A stretch of DNA of 64,000 bases from Bradyrhizobium paxllaeri (GTDB lineage Bacteria; Pseudomonadota; Alphaproteobacteria; Rhizobiales; Xanthobacteraceae): positions 1,364,001 to 1,428,000 of the forward strand of contig NZ_CP042968.1 of assembly GCF_001693515.2 (NCBI RefSeq), given 5' to 3'. The notes beneath the pieces are model-generated. The model ran no database searches and was not told the DNA's origin. It saw only the letters and a program-made list of their open reading frames with translations. How positions within the stretch are numbered: the first letter of the stretch is position 1; every line of letters starts with the position of its first letter. The translations under genes were made by a program, and so were the position numbers. Shown here one piece after another: positions 1 through 8,992 of the stretch.

Positions 1-100
1 AGGTGGAGGTTGCCACTCCGCCCCGGCGTGAAAGTGCGCCAATCGTCCCCGCCATCCCTCGTGGTGAGCCCGCCGAAGACGCCGCCGACTATGATGATGA

Positions 101-733
101 AGAGCAGGAGAATCGGTTACTATTCAAAGGCCGCAGAACACGCGCACGATCGAAATCGAGCGTTTCGTTCCCGCCGGGCAGATCGACGCGCGGTATTTCG
201 AGAAGCCGTACTACGTCGGGCCGCGCGAGGAAATTAGCCGGGAATCTTTTGCGGTGATCCGAGATGCGATGAGCCGGGAGGCCGTTAGCGGCCTGGCTCG
301 CGTAGTGCTATCCTCGCGCGAGAGGCCGTTTCTGCTCGAGCCGATGGGCCACGGCCTTCGCGGCGTAACGCTACGCTTCGCGAACGAGGTCCGAAACGAG
401 TCGGAATATTTCAGCGAGATTCTCGAGATGAAGTTGCCGCCCGAAATGATGAAGCTCGCGCAGCATATCATCCGAACGAGGTCAGCCGATTTCGATCCTG
501 CTATGCTGGAGGATCACTACCGCAAGGCGCTCGTGCGCATTCTGCGCAGGAAGAAGGCAAAACGCCCAACGCAGGCCCCTCCGGTCAAGCCCTCACGCGA
601 GAACGTCGTCAATCTCATGGATGCGCTCCGGCGAAGCCTCGCCGCCGAGCGCTCGACAAAGCCTGCCTCCCGAACCCGAAATGGAAAAACGGGCCAAGGC
701 AGGCGGAGCGCGCGCCATCGCAAAGCCGGTTGA
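101..733 (+). pseudogene. ku: Ku protein, 5'-truncated
   Basis: The frame matches the C-terminal two thirds of bacterial Ku, the homodimeric DNA-end binding protein that recruits LigD in non-homologous end joining. It reads PQNTRTIEIERFVP, RYFEKPYYVGP, FAVIRDAM and LRGVTLRFANEVR, then PPEMMKLAQHII and a Lys/Arg-rich tail typical of rhizobial Ku. Upstream of about position 100 the same frame has stops at 29, 62, 92, 95 and 98, and none of the three frames resembles the Ku N-terminus (WKGFL...). There is no ATG or GTG before GTG 254. I therefore read it as a remnant lacking the N-terminal part of the beta barrel. A short product from GTG 254 could still be made but would lack most of the DNA-encircling core. 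A stand-alone ligase at 12.3 kb would be its usual partner. Confidence 0.75.
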
Positions 734-847
734 TCGTATCGGGTCTTCGCTCGAAGGGCGCCCGCCAGGGCGTTAGGCCCTTGTGCCTCATTGAAGGCCT
801 CACAGGAACCCTCCTCGATCAGAAAAGTTCATTGGACAGGAGGCGGT

Positions 848-1996
848 GTGTTGCTGATCGAGCCACCAGATAGCGCGCAGGCGATTGTCGACCCGCGGGA
901 CGCCGCCGAATCCGCTGGCCTGAGATACGTATCAGACGAACGTCCCGGTATTCGGCGCAAGAAGGCAGGGACAGGATTTAGTTACATACGACCCGACGGC
1001 ACAAGGCTCAGCGGATCTGACGCGCTGAAGCGGATCAGGGCACTCGCGATCCCGCCCGCTTGGACCGACGTGTGGATCTGCCCGTTCTCGGACGGCCATG
1101 TCCAAGCAACCGGCCGTGACGCAAAGGGACGCAAGCAATATCGCTACCATGCCCGCTTCCGCGAAGTGCGCGAAAGCACAAAGTATGAGCATGTGGTTGC
1201 GTTTGCAAACGCGCTTGCTTCCATTCGGGAAACAGTGCGCGAGCACATGGCATTGCGCGGCCTGCCGCGCGAAAAAGTTCTGGCAACCGTCGTGCATCTC
1301 CTGGAAACCACGTTGATCCGCGTAGGTAATGACGATTACGCCAAGCAGAATAACAGCTATGGCCTGACCACGTTGAAGAACCGGCACGTGGCGGTCGAGG
1401 GAAACGAGGTTCGTATTCGCTTCACGGGTAAAGGGGGTAAGCAATGGTCGCTACGCGTACGAGACCGGCGCATCGCCAAGATCATCAAAGCCTGCCAGGA
1501 GCTCCCCGGACAAGAACTGCTTCAGTACATCGATGAACAAGGCAATTGCCAGGATGTCACATCGACCGACGTGAATGAGTATCTCAAGGCAATTACCGGT
1601 AAAGAAATTACCGCAAAGGATTTCCGGACTTGGGCAGGAACGGTGCTGGCTGCCATGACCCTGAGCGAACTTCAGAGCTTCGACAGCGCTGCTCAGGCCA
1701 AGCGCAATCTTCGCAGCGCAATCGAAAACGTCTCGGCGCGGCTCGGCAACACGCCGACGATCTGCAGGAAGTGCTACATCCATCCGGAGGTATTGAACTC
1801 GTACATGGATGGAAACCTGGTCCTTGAGATCAAGTCACAAGTCGAGAGCGAACTTCGGAGCGCTGTCGCAAATTTGAAGCCGGAGGAAGCCGCCGTGCTC
1901 GCCTTACTGCGGAGCCGGCTCGCCAAACAGGTGGAGCAGCCGAAGCACGCCAATCACAAAGAATCGCCTAGCAAGCCGCGGGTGCACGCTGCTTGA
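848..1996 (+). CDS. DNA topoisomerase IB (poxvirus/eukaryote-like)
   Basis: Type IB topoisomerase, which relaxes supercoils by nicking one strand through a 3'-phosphotyrosine. The N-terminal domain carries GLRYVSDERPGIRRK and the rhizobial IRALAIPPAWTDVWICP motif, followed by ATGRDAKGRKQYRYH. The catalytic domain shows GNDDYAKQNNSYGLTTLKNRH and TGKGGKQW, then FRTWAGT. The likely nucleophile is the Tyr in RKCYIHP, residue 310 when counted from GTG 848. The frame opens at TTG 791, but an AGGAGG lies at about 838-843, just before GTG 848/TTG 851, and relatives begin near here, so the shorter form (about 382 residues) is preferred. It lies in the repair island between Ku and PolX. The C-terminus ends in a basic tail. 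No key residue appears to be missing. Confidence 0.88.
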   Translation: MLLIEPPDSAQAIVDPRDAAESAGLRYVSDERPGIRRKKAGTGFSYIRPDGTRLSGSDALKRIRALAIPPAWTDVWICPFSDGHVQATGRDAKGRKQYRYHARFREVRESTKYEHVVAFANALASIRETVREHMALRGLPREKVLATVVHLLETTLIRVGNDDYAKQNNSYGLTTLKNRHVAVEGNEVRIRFTGKGGKQWSLRVRDRRIAKIIKACQELPGQELLQYIDEQGNCQDVTSTDVNEYLKAITGKEITAKDFRTWAGTVLAAMTLSELQSFDSAAQAKRNLRSAIENVSARLGNTPTICRKCYIHPEVLNSYMDGNLVLEIKSQVESELRSAVANLKPEEAAVLALLRSRLAKQVEQPKHANHKESPSKPRVHAA

Positions 1997-2062
1997 GTTC
2001 GACCATAGTCGGCAGGAATCCGTCATAATAGATCCTCGGCAGGATGCGGCGGGAGTAATTCC

Positions 2063-2953
2063 TTACCGCCGGCGCCTGAGATGCTTCAGGAGCTGTGGCA
2101 GGCTCATGGCATTCAATACCCGGTCCGCTGGTACGCCGCCTTTGCGGGCCATCTCGACGCCCCAGTGCATATGGTCGAGCTCTCCGATCGAGTGGGCATC
2201 CGGATTGACGCTTAACATGCAACCGAAGTCGAGCGCAGCCTGATGCCAGCGCCAGTCGAGATCGAGCCTCCAAGGGTGGGCGTTGATCTCTACGGCCACG
2301 CCGTGCCTTGCGCAGGCGCGCAGTACCTTCTTGATATCGATGTCGTAGCCTGGACGGCGCATTAGCTGGCGTCCGGTCATATGGTCGAGGATCGTGGTGC
2401 GTGGGTTCGAGATCGCGCGGAGCAGGCGGGCCGTTTGCGCTTCCCGGTCGAGCTTGAAGCGACCATGGATACTCGCGACGACGAAGTCGAACCTACTAAG
2501 AATTTCGTCGGGGTAGTCCAAGGAGCCGTCGGCCAAGATATCGGATTCGATGCCCTTGAGGATCCGGAACTTCTTGCCGAAACTCTTGTTGAGCCGATCG
2601 GCTTCGCGGTGCTGCGCCTCGATCTCCTCGAGCGAGAGTCCGCCGGCGTAATGCGCCGATTGCGAGTGGTCGGCCACCCCGAAATACTGGAAGCCGCGTT
2701 TGCGTGTGGCTTTTGCCATTGCCTCGAGCGTTTCGGTGCCGTCAGAGGCGTCCGTGTGGCAATGCAGGATACCGCGCAGGTCGCGGTCGGCGATCAATTT
2801 CGGCAGCTTGCCCTTTATCGCACGCTCTATTTCGCCCGCGCCCTCGCGAAGCTCCGGCTCGACAAATGGAAGGCCGAGCGCGCTATAAATTTCCTCTTCC
2901 GTTGCAGCCAGCAGGCGCCGGCCCTTCCTTAGCCCTATCGCTTCAAGCTTCAT
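2063..2953 (-). CDS. PHP-domain (C-terminal) half of a frameshifted PolX
   Basis: This half carries the polymerase-and-histidinol-phosphatase (PHP) metal-dependent phosphoesterase domain of bacterial family X polymerases. Metal ligands are visible in HCHTDASDG, VADHSQSAHY, GIESDIL, ASIHGRF, EINAHPWRLDLDW and NPDAHS, so the nuclease site looks complete. The open frame extends upstream of the ATG to about 3060 and there reads TVHITDRKHFGATLLHATGS, the normal PolX linker. It is therefore a continuation of the gene starting at 3723, separated by one missing base near 3062-3070. The ATG at 2953 is internal to the ancestral protein. A PHP-only product might still be made from it, but no strong ribosome binding site was noticed. 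Confidence 0.8.
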   Translation of the reverse strand: MKLEAIGLRKGRRLLAATEEEIYSALGLPFVEPELREGAGEIERAIKGKLPKLIADRDLRGILHCHTDASDGTETLEAMAKATRKRGFQYFGVADHSQSAHYAGGLSLEEIEAQHREADRLNKSFGKKFRILKGIESDILADGSLDYPDEILSRFDFVVASIHGRFKLDREAQTARLLRAISNPRTTILDHMTGRQLMRRPGYDIDIKKVLRACARHGVAVEINAHPWRLDLDWRWHQAALDFGCMLSVNPDAHSIGELDHMHWGVEMARKGGVPADRVLNAMSLPQLLKHLRRRR

Positions 2954-3723
2954 GCCCTTATCTTCGGCGAGCGCCCGAAGCTGCTCAAGGTGTCCCGCTG
3001 ACCCGGTCGCGTGAAGCAGGGTCGCGCCGAAGTGCTTCCGGTCCGTGATATGGACTGTGAGCCCGCCCCCTCCAGGGCGGCAAGCGCGTCCTCCACTTCA
3101 GGCGCTTCTGCAACAAGAGCGAGGTCGCCCACCAGTTCGCACCCGCGCCGGAAGTCGCCAGCGATGGTGACATGCTTCAGATTGGGCCGCGCCTTTTGAA
3201 GAGACGCCGTCGCATGTTCAAGCAGGGCGGCGGCGCGATGCAGATGCAGCCGCCCCACGCCGTTTTTCGCGATAGCCAAATTCTGCAGGATCCTGGCTTG
3301 CAGCGAGGCGCCCAGCCCTTTGGCCTTCTTGATACGGTCTTCCTTTGCGGCGGCCTCGAGTTCGGCAAGGGAGGTGATGCCGAGATCTTTGTAGAGCCGG
3401 AGCACTTTGTCTGGTCTCAGGCCTGGTACCGTCAGCACTTCTAGGACGCCGACTGGGATTTCCTTACGGAGCTTCTCCAGACTCGGATGCGTGCTCGTCC
3501 GATGAAGCTTTGTGATGATGTCGGCAATAGCTTCCCCCACTCCCGGAATTTCGGTGAGGCGATCTTCCTCGATCAGCACGTGGAGCGGGACGGCAAGTGC
3601 GGAAAGACTGTCCGCAGCGCGTGAGTAGGCCTTTGCACGGTATGGATTGCCGCCGCGCAATGCGGTCCGCTGCGCATACTCCCGTAGCAGCCTTGCGACC
3701 GTTTGGGTATCGGCGACTGCCAC
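2950..3723 (-). CDS. N-terminal half of a frameshifted PolX (HhH/polymerase)
   Basis: N-terminal part of a bacterial DNA polymerase X. It has the 8-kDa-like helix-hairpin-helix region (NPYRAKAYSRAADSL, ITEIPGVGEAIADII-type) and a second HhH (TVPGLRPDKVL). The nucleotidyltransferase signature GDFRRGCELVGDLALV follows at about residues 190-205. A functional Pol-beta site normally has two Asp residues (DxD); here the second position is Ala (GDLAL), so polymerase activity is doubtful even without the frameshift. After GAGS the frame diverges from the family and ends in an unrelated tail (about 37 residues). The intact reading resumes in the next frame with LTVHITDRKHFG. A single-base loss in the C-rich plus-strand run at about 3062-3070 explains the split. 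It could be decay or a homopolymer sequencing error. Confidence 0.78.
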   Translation of the reverse strand: MAVADTQTVARLLREYAQRTALRGGNPYRAKAYSRAADSLSALAVPLHVLIEEDRLTEIPGVGEAIADIITKLHRTSTHPSLEKLRKEIPVGVLEVLTVPGLRPDKVLRLYKDLGITSLAELEAAAKEDRIKKAKGLGASLQARILQNLAIAKNGVGRLHLHRAAALLEHATASLQKARPNLKHVTIAGDFRRGCELVGDLALVAEAPEVEDALAALEGAGSQSISRTGSTSARPCFTRPGQRDTLSSFGRSPKIRA

Positions 3724-3860
3724 TCAATTCGTCTCCTGCGGGCCCACCGCGACTTCTTCTCGTGGCGGACGCAATTCTTCGCTGGTCCCGTGCTCCGGTC
3801 GATGATTTTGCCTGTTACGATGCAACCGGCTGTGCACGGGCGGAGTGAGCGTAACGCCTA

Positions 3861-4067
3861 TCAATCGAGCGATTTTTCGAGCTTTTGTGCCGCCCGAAAG
3901 TCATCCATGTGATCTAGGTTCGGGCCGTACGCGGCCTCCTTCGTCAGGAGATGATAGATCCTTCCCACCACGATCTGGAGATGCCTCATCCGTCCGACAG
4001 GCATCGCCCGAGCCTTGCAAAGGGCCCGGACAGCATGAGCTCGGAAATAGTGAAAAGCGTCCGACAT
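3861..4067 (-). CDS. small basic protein, Bradyrhizobium type
   Basis: A 68-residue basic protein (MSDAFHYFRAHAVRALCKAR then MRHLQIVVGRIYHLLTKEAA and LDDF-like MDDFRAAQKLEK). I recall similar short conserved proteins of unknown function in Bradyrhizobium, usually with a Y/FHAHALRA start and a VxRVYHLLxKEA core. The predicted fold is mostly helical, with no membrane segment or Cys cluster. A weak promoter-like AGAAC-N17-GTT lies at about 4098-4076 on the same strand and ends 8 nt before the ATG. If real, that would make the transcript nearly leaderless. Function unknown. Confidence 0.55.
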   Translation of the reverse strand: MSDAFHYFRAHAVRALCKARAMPVGRMRHLQIVVGRIYHLLTKEAAYGPNLDHMDDFRAAQKLEKSLD

Positions 4068-4459
4068 GCGGATTCAACGTCTGCCCGCGATTTTGGTTCT
4101 TCCGGCCCAAGCTCCTGGAACCGGAAGATCACTCTACGAAAGCTCCAACGGTGAGGTCCGGCAGTTGGTCCGCAATTTGCAGTGGGGCGTCGCGATGATG
4201 GAGCACAAGGCGGATGTCAACACCGGTGGGCGTACGTCTCTGATCGAAAATCGGACAACTACTTCGAGCTGACTCCAACGGTCCTGAATACTAAGCGGCT
4301 TACTGTGCGTGGATCTGGAATTAAACTTCCTTCCTGCGTCTTTTTAGTTTGCATAAGCGGCCCTCCGATTCTTCACGGCCGGCGGGCTGATTTCTCTCTT
4401 GCATTCGATCTCTGATTGCCTTGGGATAGAAATCTACAATGTCTTGGGAGAGAACGACT

Positions 4460-4663
4460 GTGGCGATAGGCACTGTGAAGTGGTTTAATTCGACAAAGGG
4501 CTATGGATTTATCCAGCCCGACGCAGGCGGCAAAGATGTGTTCGTCCATATCTCGGCTGTCGAGAAGGCGGGACTGAGCACTCTGAATGAGGGCGCGAAG
4601 GTTAGCTACGAAGTAGTCGCAAACCGCGGCAAAGAATCCGCCGAAAATCTTAGGCTTGGCTGA
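4460..4663 (+). CDS. cspA: cold-shock domain protein (CspA family)
   Basis: Single cold-shock OB-fold domain that binds single-stranded RNA/DNA as an RNA chaperone in the cytoplasm. It has the family start [12 protein letters not shown]1 KGYGFI and RNP2 VFVHIS, and ends ESAENLRLG. From GTG 4460 it is 67 residues, the usual size. An ATG at 4439 in the same frame would add seven residues (MSWERTT) not seen in the family. GGGAGAG sits about 7 nt before GTG 4460, so the GTG start is preferred. Its long AT-richer upstream region (4270-4440) has no other gene and may hold a temperature-sensitive leader as in other csp genes, though I cannot fold it here. Confidence 0.92.
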   Translation: MAIGTVKWFNSTKGYGFIQPDAGGKDVFVHISAVEKAGLSTLNEGAKVSYEVVANRGKESAENLRLG

Positions 4664-4853
4664 CCCGGCACTAAGCGGCGACATTCATGCCAATAATCAA
4701 TTGAGTAAGTTGCGCTGGTTGCTCTGTCGGATGGCCGACACTTCGCCGGTCATAAACTGATAGTGACCGTACCGGATTCGAAACTGGAATTGCCGGGGTG
4801 AGTTTGCTCTGTAGAGCCGTGGAAGGCGGCCATGCCAGCGTGGAGGACCTAGC

Positions 4854-5093
4854 ATGATTGAGGAGACTCAAAGCAAAGCGCATCCCAGGAAGCGGTTGAC
4901 CCAAGTGGAGAGACTGAACCGTCCACCTCTTGAAGATAGGATCGCGCAATTAGTAGCGGATCTCAAAGATCAGGCAGAGCGATTGCCGCCGGGATCGGAG
5001 CGTGAATCCCTCTTAAGACGAGCGCGTATAATGGACATTTCCGCACACATGAATGAGTGGCTCACCTCGCCCGGGCTGAAGGCACCTAAGTAG
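4854..5093 (+). CDS. small hypothetical helical protein
   Basis: A 79-residue acidic/basic helical protein (ERLNRPPLEDRIAQLVADLK, LPPGSERESLLRRARIMDIS, HMNEWLTSPGLKAPK). The C-terminal pattern (H-M-x-E-W-L-x-S-P-G-L) recurs, as I remember, in short Bradyrhizobium proteins of unknown function that are often stress-induced. The start is well supported by GGAGG 8 nt upstream (tggaggacctagcATG). No signal peptide, TM segment or metal site is visible. It probably forms a helical hairpin. It is monocistronic, between csp and a gene on the opposite strand. Confidence 0.65.
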   Translation: MIEETQSKAHPRKRLTQVERLNRPPLEDRIAQLVADLKDQAERLPPGSERESLLRRARIMDISAHMNEWLTSPGLKAPK

Positions 5094-5211
5094 GGACGGC
5101 TACGCGCCGCAGAGGGGGGCTGTTCTGGCGCGGATCGCAAGCATAGGCCCTCAACCATCGCCGCGTTGGAGCCGTGCTTGATCAAGGCCAAAATAGAAGC
5201 CACATTCGTTA

Positions 5212-5472
5212 TTAGCCGGGCCGCCTTGCGGCGAGTTCCACCACGACCACGCTAGGTTGTGCGGCGCCTTCCAGTTTCTCCAGATGGGTAGCGACGTCGA
5301 CGACGCGGGCTTTGACGCAGTCGCGCTTTTCAAGCCAGAGCAAGCCGGCCGCCAGCTGTCTTAGGTCGTTGCGCGCATGGCCGACCGGCAGCTTGCGGGC
5401 GCGCCTCAGGGCGTCAGCAGCGTGTCTCCTCAGCGGAGAGACCTCCATATCAAATGATGATTTTTTGAACAT
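5212..5472 (-). CDS. small hypothetical helical protein
   Basis: An 86-residue protein with a helical core PLRRHAADALRRARKLPVGH then ARNDLRQLAAGLLWLEK. The RRARKLPVGxARNDLRQLA pattern recurs in short Rhizobiales proteins of unknown function and is distantly like the 68-residue protein at 3861-4067 (RALCKARAMPVGRMRHLQIV). The two may be divergent members of one family. It has no Cys, TM segment or signal peptide. The C-terminal tail (VVVVELAARRPG) is non-conserved. I cannot assign a function. Confidence 0.55.
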   Translation of the reverse strand: MFKKSSFDMEVSPLRRHAADALRRARKLPVGHARNDLRQLAAGLLWLEKRDCVKARVVDVATHLEKLEGAAQPSVVVVELAARRPG

Positions 5473-6314
5473 TTCACCCCGGAGCCGCGCGGGTATCGTG
5501 ACAGACCTATACCGCTTGTCTGTTCGGTGGGCGACTCACTCAGCGGTTTTGAGGCGACGCCACGCCACATTCAAAGCTATCTGGTCAGATGCCCCAGCAT
5601 GGCGTTACAGGCATCCTCGGCTTCGGCAACGTCTTAAACGGGATCCACCTACCCTGATGGCAGGCCTGCAATGTAGATGGGGCGCCAAGCAGCTACATAG
5701 CCCGGCCGCCCGTGAAGTCCAGGGCCACTGGTATTCTCGTAACTTATCACAAATGAGAAGCCGCGCTCGCTCGCGCTCCATATCTCCAGCTCCTCCGTCG
5801 CGGGAGCAACGCGGCTGAAGTGCAGGGCCATTCCACGATCCAGCGAGTCCCAAGCGGCCCCAGCGCTTACCGCACTAGCGCCAGGACCGCCAACCTGGGA
5901 GGTTTTCCTCTGGCCTGGGGCTTTGGAGGGCATAGTGCCAGAGGCTTGGAATCGACTCCGGGGAGAACCCATCGTTCCGTCGATGTCGGGAAAACAATGC
6001 AATTTTAGTCGTAGCGGTCCACCTCGGTTTCGCGTGCGCTGCCTGGCAGGGCCGAAAGTCGCGGGCGCACGCTTCTGAGGCTCGATGAACTATCGCGCCC
6101 GGGTACTGATTTCGCGCTTGTGCGTGAAGCAGATCGCAGCCCGCAAGTTCATTGTGCGGTTCCCATCGATCATTTCTGCATCTTTTTCCCAAATGAAACT
6201 TGAACCAAACGCGCGATGCTCTGTTTGCAGTGCAGTCACAAGGCAACCGGCATGAACCGGCAGCTATCAACAGGGAAGCGCTTCTTCGGGGCACCTCCAG
6301 TCAAGGGAGAGCTG
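5473..6314. other. gene-free stretch
   Basis: About 840 bases without a convincing gene. Open frames here have no family resemblance and overlap on both strands. A promoter-like TGAAC-N17-GTT lies at 6201-6225, one base off the EcfG -35 consensus, about 90 bases before the exopolysaccharide operon. The local composition is less GC-rich than the flanks. Confidence 0.4.
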
Positions 6315-7772
6315 ATGATTGATCGATCAAACGGTGCGACTGCCCGGAAGCATCAAGCAATACTGAGGGTCTCCGCCGTCGGGGTGGCGGGATTGTTGTC
6401 GATCCTGATGGTGACGGCGGTGGCACCGCCGATAGTTGCCGACCAATCCGATCGCGCCGTCGTCAATGCCCCGGTAACACTCCTTACCGCGCCGATCAGT
6501 GGTGAAATCGATGCGCTGACAGCGCTTCCTGGCAGCGACGTGCGCGACGGCGACCGGCTGGCGCAGATCAGAAATCCGAGGCTCGACCGCAGCACGCTGA
6601 TTTCGCTTGAGGAAAAATCCTCCGACGCGCGCCAGAAGCTCGATGCGACGCGCGCAAAACGCGAGTCGGATCTCGCCTACGTTGCTTCCCTCGACACCGA
6701 ACTCGCGAGCCAGACCGACCAGCTCAGGGCGCAATTCCAGTCGCAGATCGAGGAACTGCGCGCGCGCGTGGCCCAATCCAACGCCATGAGCGGCGAGAAG
6801 AAGGCTTTGGTGGAACGACAAAACAACATGGTGACGCGCGCTGCCGCGAGCATCGAGATGGTCAGACCGACCGCGCAACAATACAACGCGGCCTTACATA
6901 ATGCGGATGCGGAAACGGCCAAACTGAACCAGAAGCAGGCGCAGCTTGGCGCCCTGAACCGGGGCGTCTATGTGGGCGACGAACTGATTGCGCTCAATAA
7001 CCTCGCGCAGAAGCGCAGGGATATCGGGCTGGATGCCAAGCGGATGGAAATCGAGGAGAAGCAGCTGTCCGCCGTGCTTGCCGACCTTGAAAGTATGATC
7101 GACCTCGAACAGAGTAGGTTGGCGAGCCTTTCAGCCGCCGACGTTCTTTCTCGCGGCGGCGGCAAGGTGCTGACCATCGGCGCGGCGGCTGGACGTCATG
7201 TCAATGCCGGCGACACCATCAGTTCGATCGTCGATTGCGACAAACGCTTTGTGGTCGCCATCTTCTCTTATCGGCAGGGACAGAACATGATGCCGGGCAC
7301 CCGCGTCCGCATCGACGGAAGTTCGTTCCGGTCCGGGATCATCAGCGCCGTATTGCCAAAGACCAGCGACAAGGCCGACGAGCGCTTTGCCGTTCCCTTT
7401 CCGCAGACCGAGCGGCGTGAACTCTACGCGATCATCACGCCGGATGGCGCGGACGGCAATGGCTCGCAGGCGCAGCAGGCGGCGACATCGGGCGTGCCGG
7501 CCTGTCCGGTCGGCCAATGGGTAACCGTCACGCGCGATAATGGCGTGGTGCCATCGATGTCGGTGAGCTGGCGCCGACTCGGCCACTTCGTTGCTTCTTG
7601 GACGCGCGACGCGGGTCTCCACACTGACACTGCCCAAAACTCGCCGCTCGATTCGGATACACGACGCGCCGGTCTCGACCGGCTGCAAGCCGCTTTCCAT
7701 TCCCCGCGACCGCAGGCGGAAAAACCTGATGAAGACCGGGAGCCCGGAGCCCGCGCGCTCGCGTCGCAATGA
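6315..7772 (+). CDS. HlyD-like membrane-fusion protein of polysaccharide operon
   Basis: Inner-membrane-anchored periplasmic adaptor, 485 residues. A single TM helix spans about residues 18-38 (GVAGLLSILMVTAV). It is followed by a beta-barrel/lipoyl-like half (VNAPVTLLTAPISGEIDAL, PGSDVRDGDRLAQIRNPRLD), a long coiled coil (about 100-290) and the second lipoyl half (GKVLTIGAAAGRHVNAGDTI). The C-terminal ~100 residues are low-complexity. The in-frame GTG/ATG codons upstream are ignored because GGGAGAG lies just before ATG 6315. It overlaps the next gene by 4 bases. Together with the GT2 synthase this matches the adaptor/synthase pairing of curdlan CrdA/CrdS, BgsB/BgsA mixed-linkage glucan and alginate Alg44/Alg8 systems. 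Likely role: coupling synthesis to export across the periplasm. Confidence 0.8.
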   Translation: MIDRSNGATARKHQAILRVSAVGVAGLLSILMVTAVAPPIVADQSDRAVVNAPVTLLTAPISGEIDALTALPGSDVRDGDRLAQIRNPRLDRSTLISLEEKSSDARQKLDATRAKRESDLAYVASLDTELASQTDQLRAQFQSQIEELRARVAQSNAMSGEKKALVERQNNMVTRAAASIEMVRPTAQQYNAALHNADAETAKLNQKQAQLGALNRGVYVGDELIALNNLAQKRRDIGLDAKRMEIEEKQLSAVLADLESMIDLEQSRLASLSAADVLSRGGGKVLTIGAAAGRHVNAGDTISSIVDCDKRFVVAIFSYRQGQNMMPGTRVRIDGSSFRSGIISAVLPKTSDKADERFAVPFPQTERRELYAIITPDGADGNGSQAQQAATSGVPACPVGQWVTVTRDNGVVPSMSVSWRRLGHFVASWTRDAGLHTDTAQNSPLDSDTRRAGLDRLQAAFHSPRPQAEKPDEDREPGARALASQ

Positions 7773-8992
7773 AGCTTGCCATCGCGATGACTTTAGGCGC
7801 AGCCATCATGGGCGCATGGCCGGCCGCGGGCGAGGAGGCGCAAACGGCAAGCAGCTTCTGCGCCGGGCTGAACCGGGCGGTGACGCCGCTCACACGCGGC
7901 GCGGACGCGGTCTTCATCCGCAGCTATGAAGCGGCCGCTGATGAAGCGAACCTGCCTGCGGGCATCGCCACCACTGCCTTCGTCTACGACAACGCGCTTG
8001 CCGTCATTGCGCTGATCGCCTGCGGAAACCTGTCGGACGCCAAGCCGATCGGCAACGCGCTGAGCCGGGCAGCCCGCCATGACCGCAGTTTTGACGATGG
8101 CCGGATCCGCAACGCCTATCGCGCCGGCCCCGTAGGAGCGGGCGCTCCGAATCTACCGGGCTGGTGGGATGAAAGCGCCAAAATCTGGGCGGAGGATGCG
8201 GCGCAGGAAGGCACCTCGACCGGAAATGTCGCGTGGGTGGCGTTAGCGCTGCTGACGCTGCATCAGGCGACGAGCGATGCTCAGTATCTTTCCGACGCCA
8301 AGCATTTGACCGACTGGATCATCGCCGCGACAGCCTGCGGCGACGGTTTTTGTGGCGGCTTTCACGGCTACGATCCGCAGCAGGTCAGGTTGACCTGGAT
8401 GTCGACCGAACACAATGTCGATGTTCACGCCGTTGCGAACTGGCTGTTGCGCCTGACCGGCGAACAGAAATATGCCGACGCGGCGGCGCAGGCACGGCGA
8501 CTGCTCGATCGAGCCTTTCGGGGCGATCGATTCCTTCTGGGCACCAAACCCGACGGCCGCATGGCCGACGAAGGCGTGCTCGCGCTCGACGTTCAGCTCT
8601 GGCCCTGGATGGCCGTGAGCGATGCGCCCGCGGCCTGGCGACGCGCGTTGGGCTTCGCGCAGGCGCATCTCGCTGTCGATGGCGGTTTTGACTTCAATGG
8701 CGACCGCGATGGCGTCTGGGTCGAGGGCACGGCGCAGGCGGCGCTGGCCTACCGAATCAACGGCGATGCGACGCAAAGCCATCGTCTGCTGGCCAGCCTG
8801 AAAACCGATCAGACCCGCTCGGGGCTGCTCAATGCGTCGCGCGCGGCGCGACTGACGACGGGACTGTCGATTGACCCGACCGGCACCGTGCCCGACTTGT
8901 TTTACTATCGCCGCCCCCATCTCGGCGCGACAGCCTGGGCCGTACTGGCCGAAACGGGCTGGAATCCATTCACCGGGGAAAGGATACGCTGA
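7769..8992 (+). CDS. secreted alpha/alpha-barrel protein, hydrolase-like
   Basis: A 407-residue protein with a Sec signal peptide (residues 1-21, cleaved after AAG-like AWPAAGEEA). Repeated helical units carry Trp and acidic residues (PGWWDESAKIWAEDAAQEGT, WMSTEHNVDVHAVANWLLRL, ADEGVLALDVQLWPWMA, GVWVEGTAQAAL). These resemble (alpha/alpha)6 glycoside hydrolases or polysaccharide-associated proteins. The start codon overlaps the adaptor stop and its stop overlaps the synthase start, so the three are translationally coupled. The position matches CrdC of curdlan operons, a periplasmic protein needed for polymer production, although in Agrobacterium the order is crdA-crdS-crdC. Candidate acids are E181-type residues in STEHN and E in VEG; catalysis is not demonstrated. 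Confidence 0.65.
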   Translation: MKLAIAMTLGAAIMGAWPAAGEEAQTASSFCAGLNRAVTPLTRGADAVFIRSYEAAADEANLPAGIATTAFVYDNALAVIALIACGNLSDAKPIGNALSRAARHDRSFDDGRIRNAYRAGPVGAGAPNLPGWWDESAKIWAEDAAQEGTSTGNVAWVALALLTLHQATSDAQYLSDAKHLTDWIIAATACGDGFCGGFHGYDPQQVRLTWMSTEHNVDVHAVANWLLRLTGEQKYADAAAQARRLLDRAFRGDRFLLGTKPDGRMADEGVLALDVQLWPWMAVSDAPAAWRRALGFAQAHLAVDGGFDFNGDRDGVWVEGTAQAALAYRINGDATQSHRLLASLKTDQTRSGLLNASRAARLTTGLSIDPTGTVPDLFYYRRPHLGATAWAVLAETGWNPFTGERIR

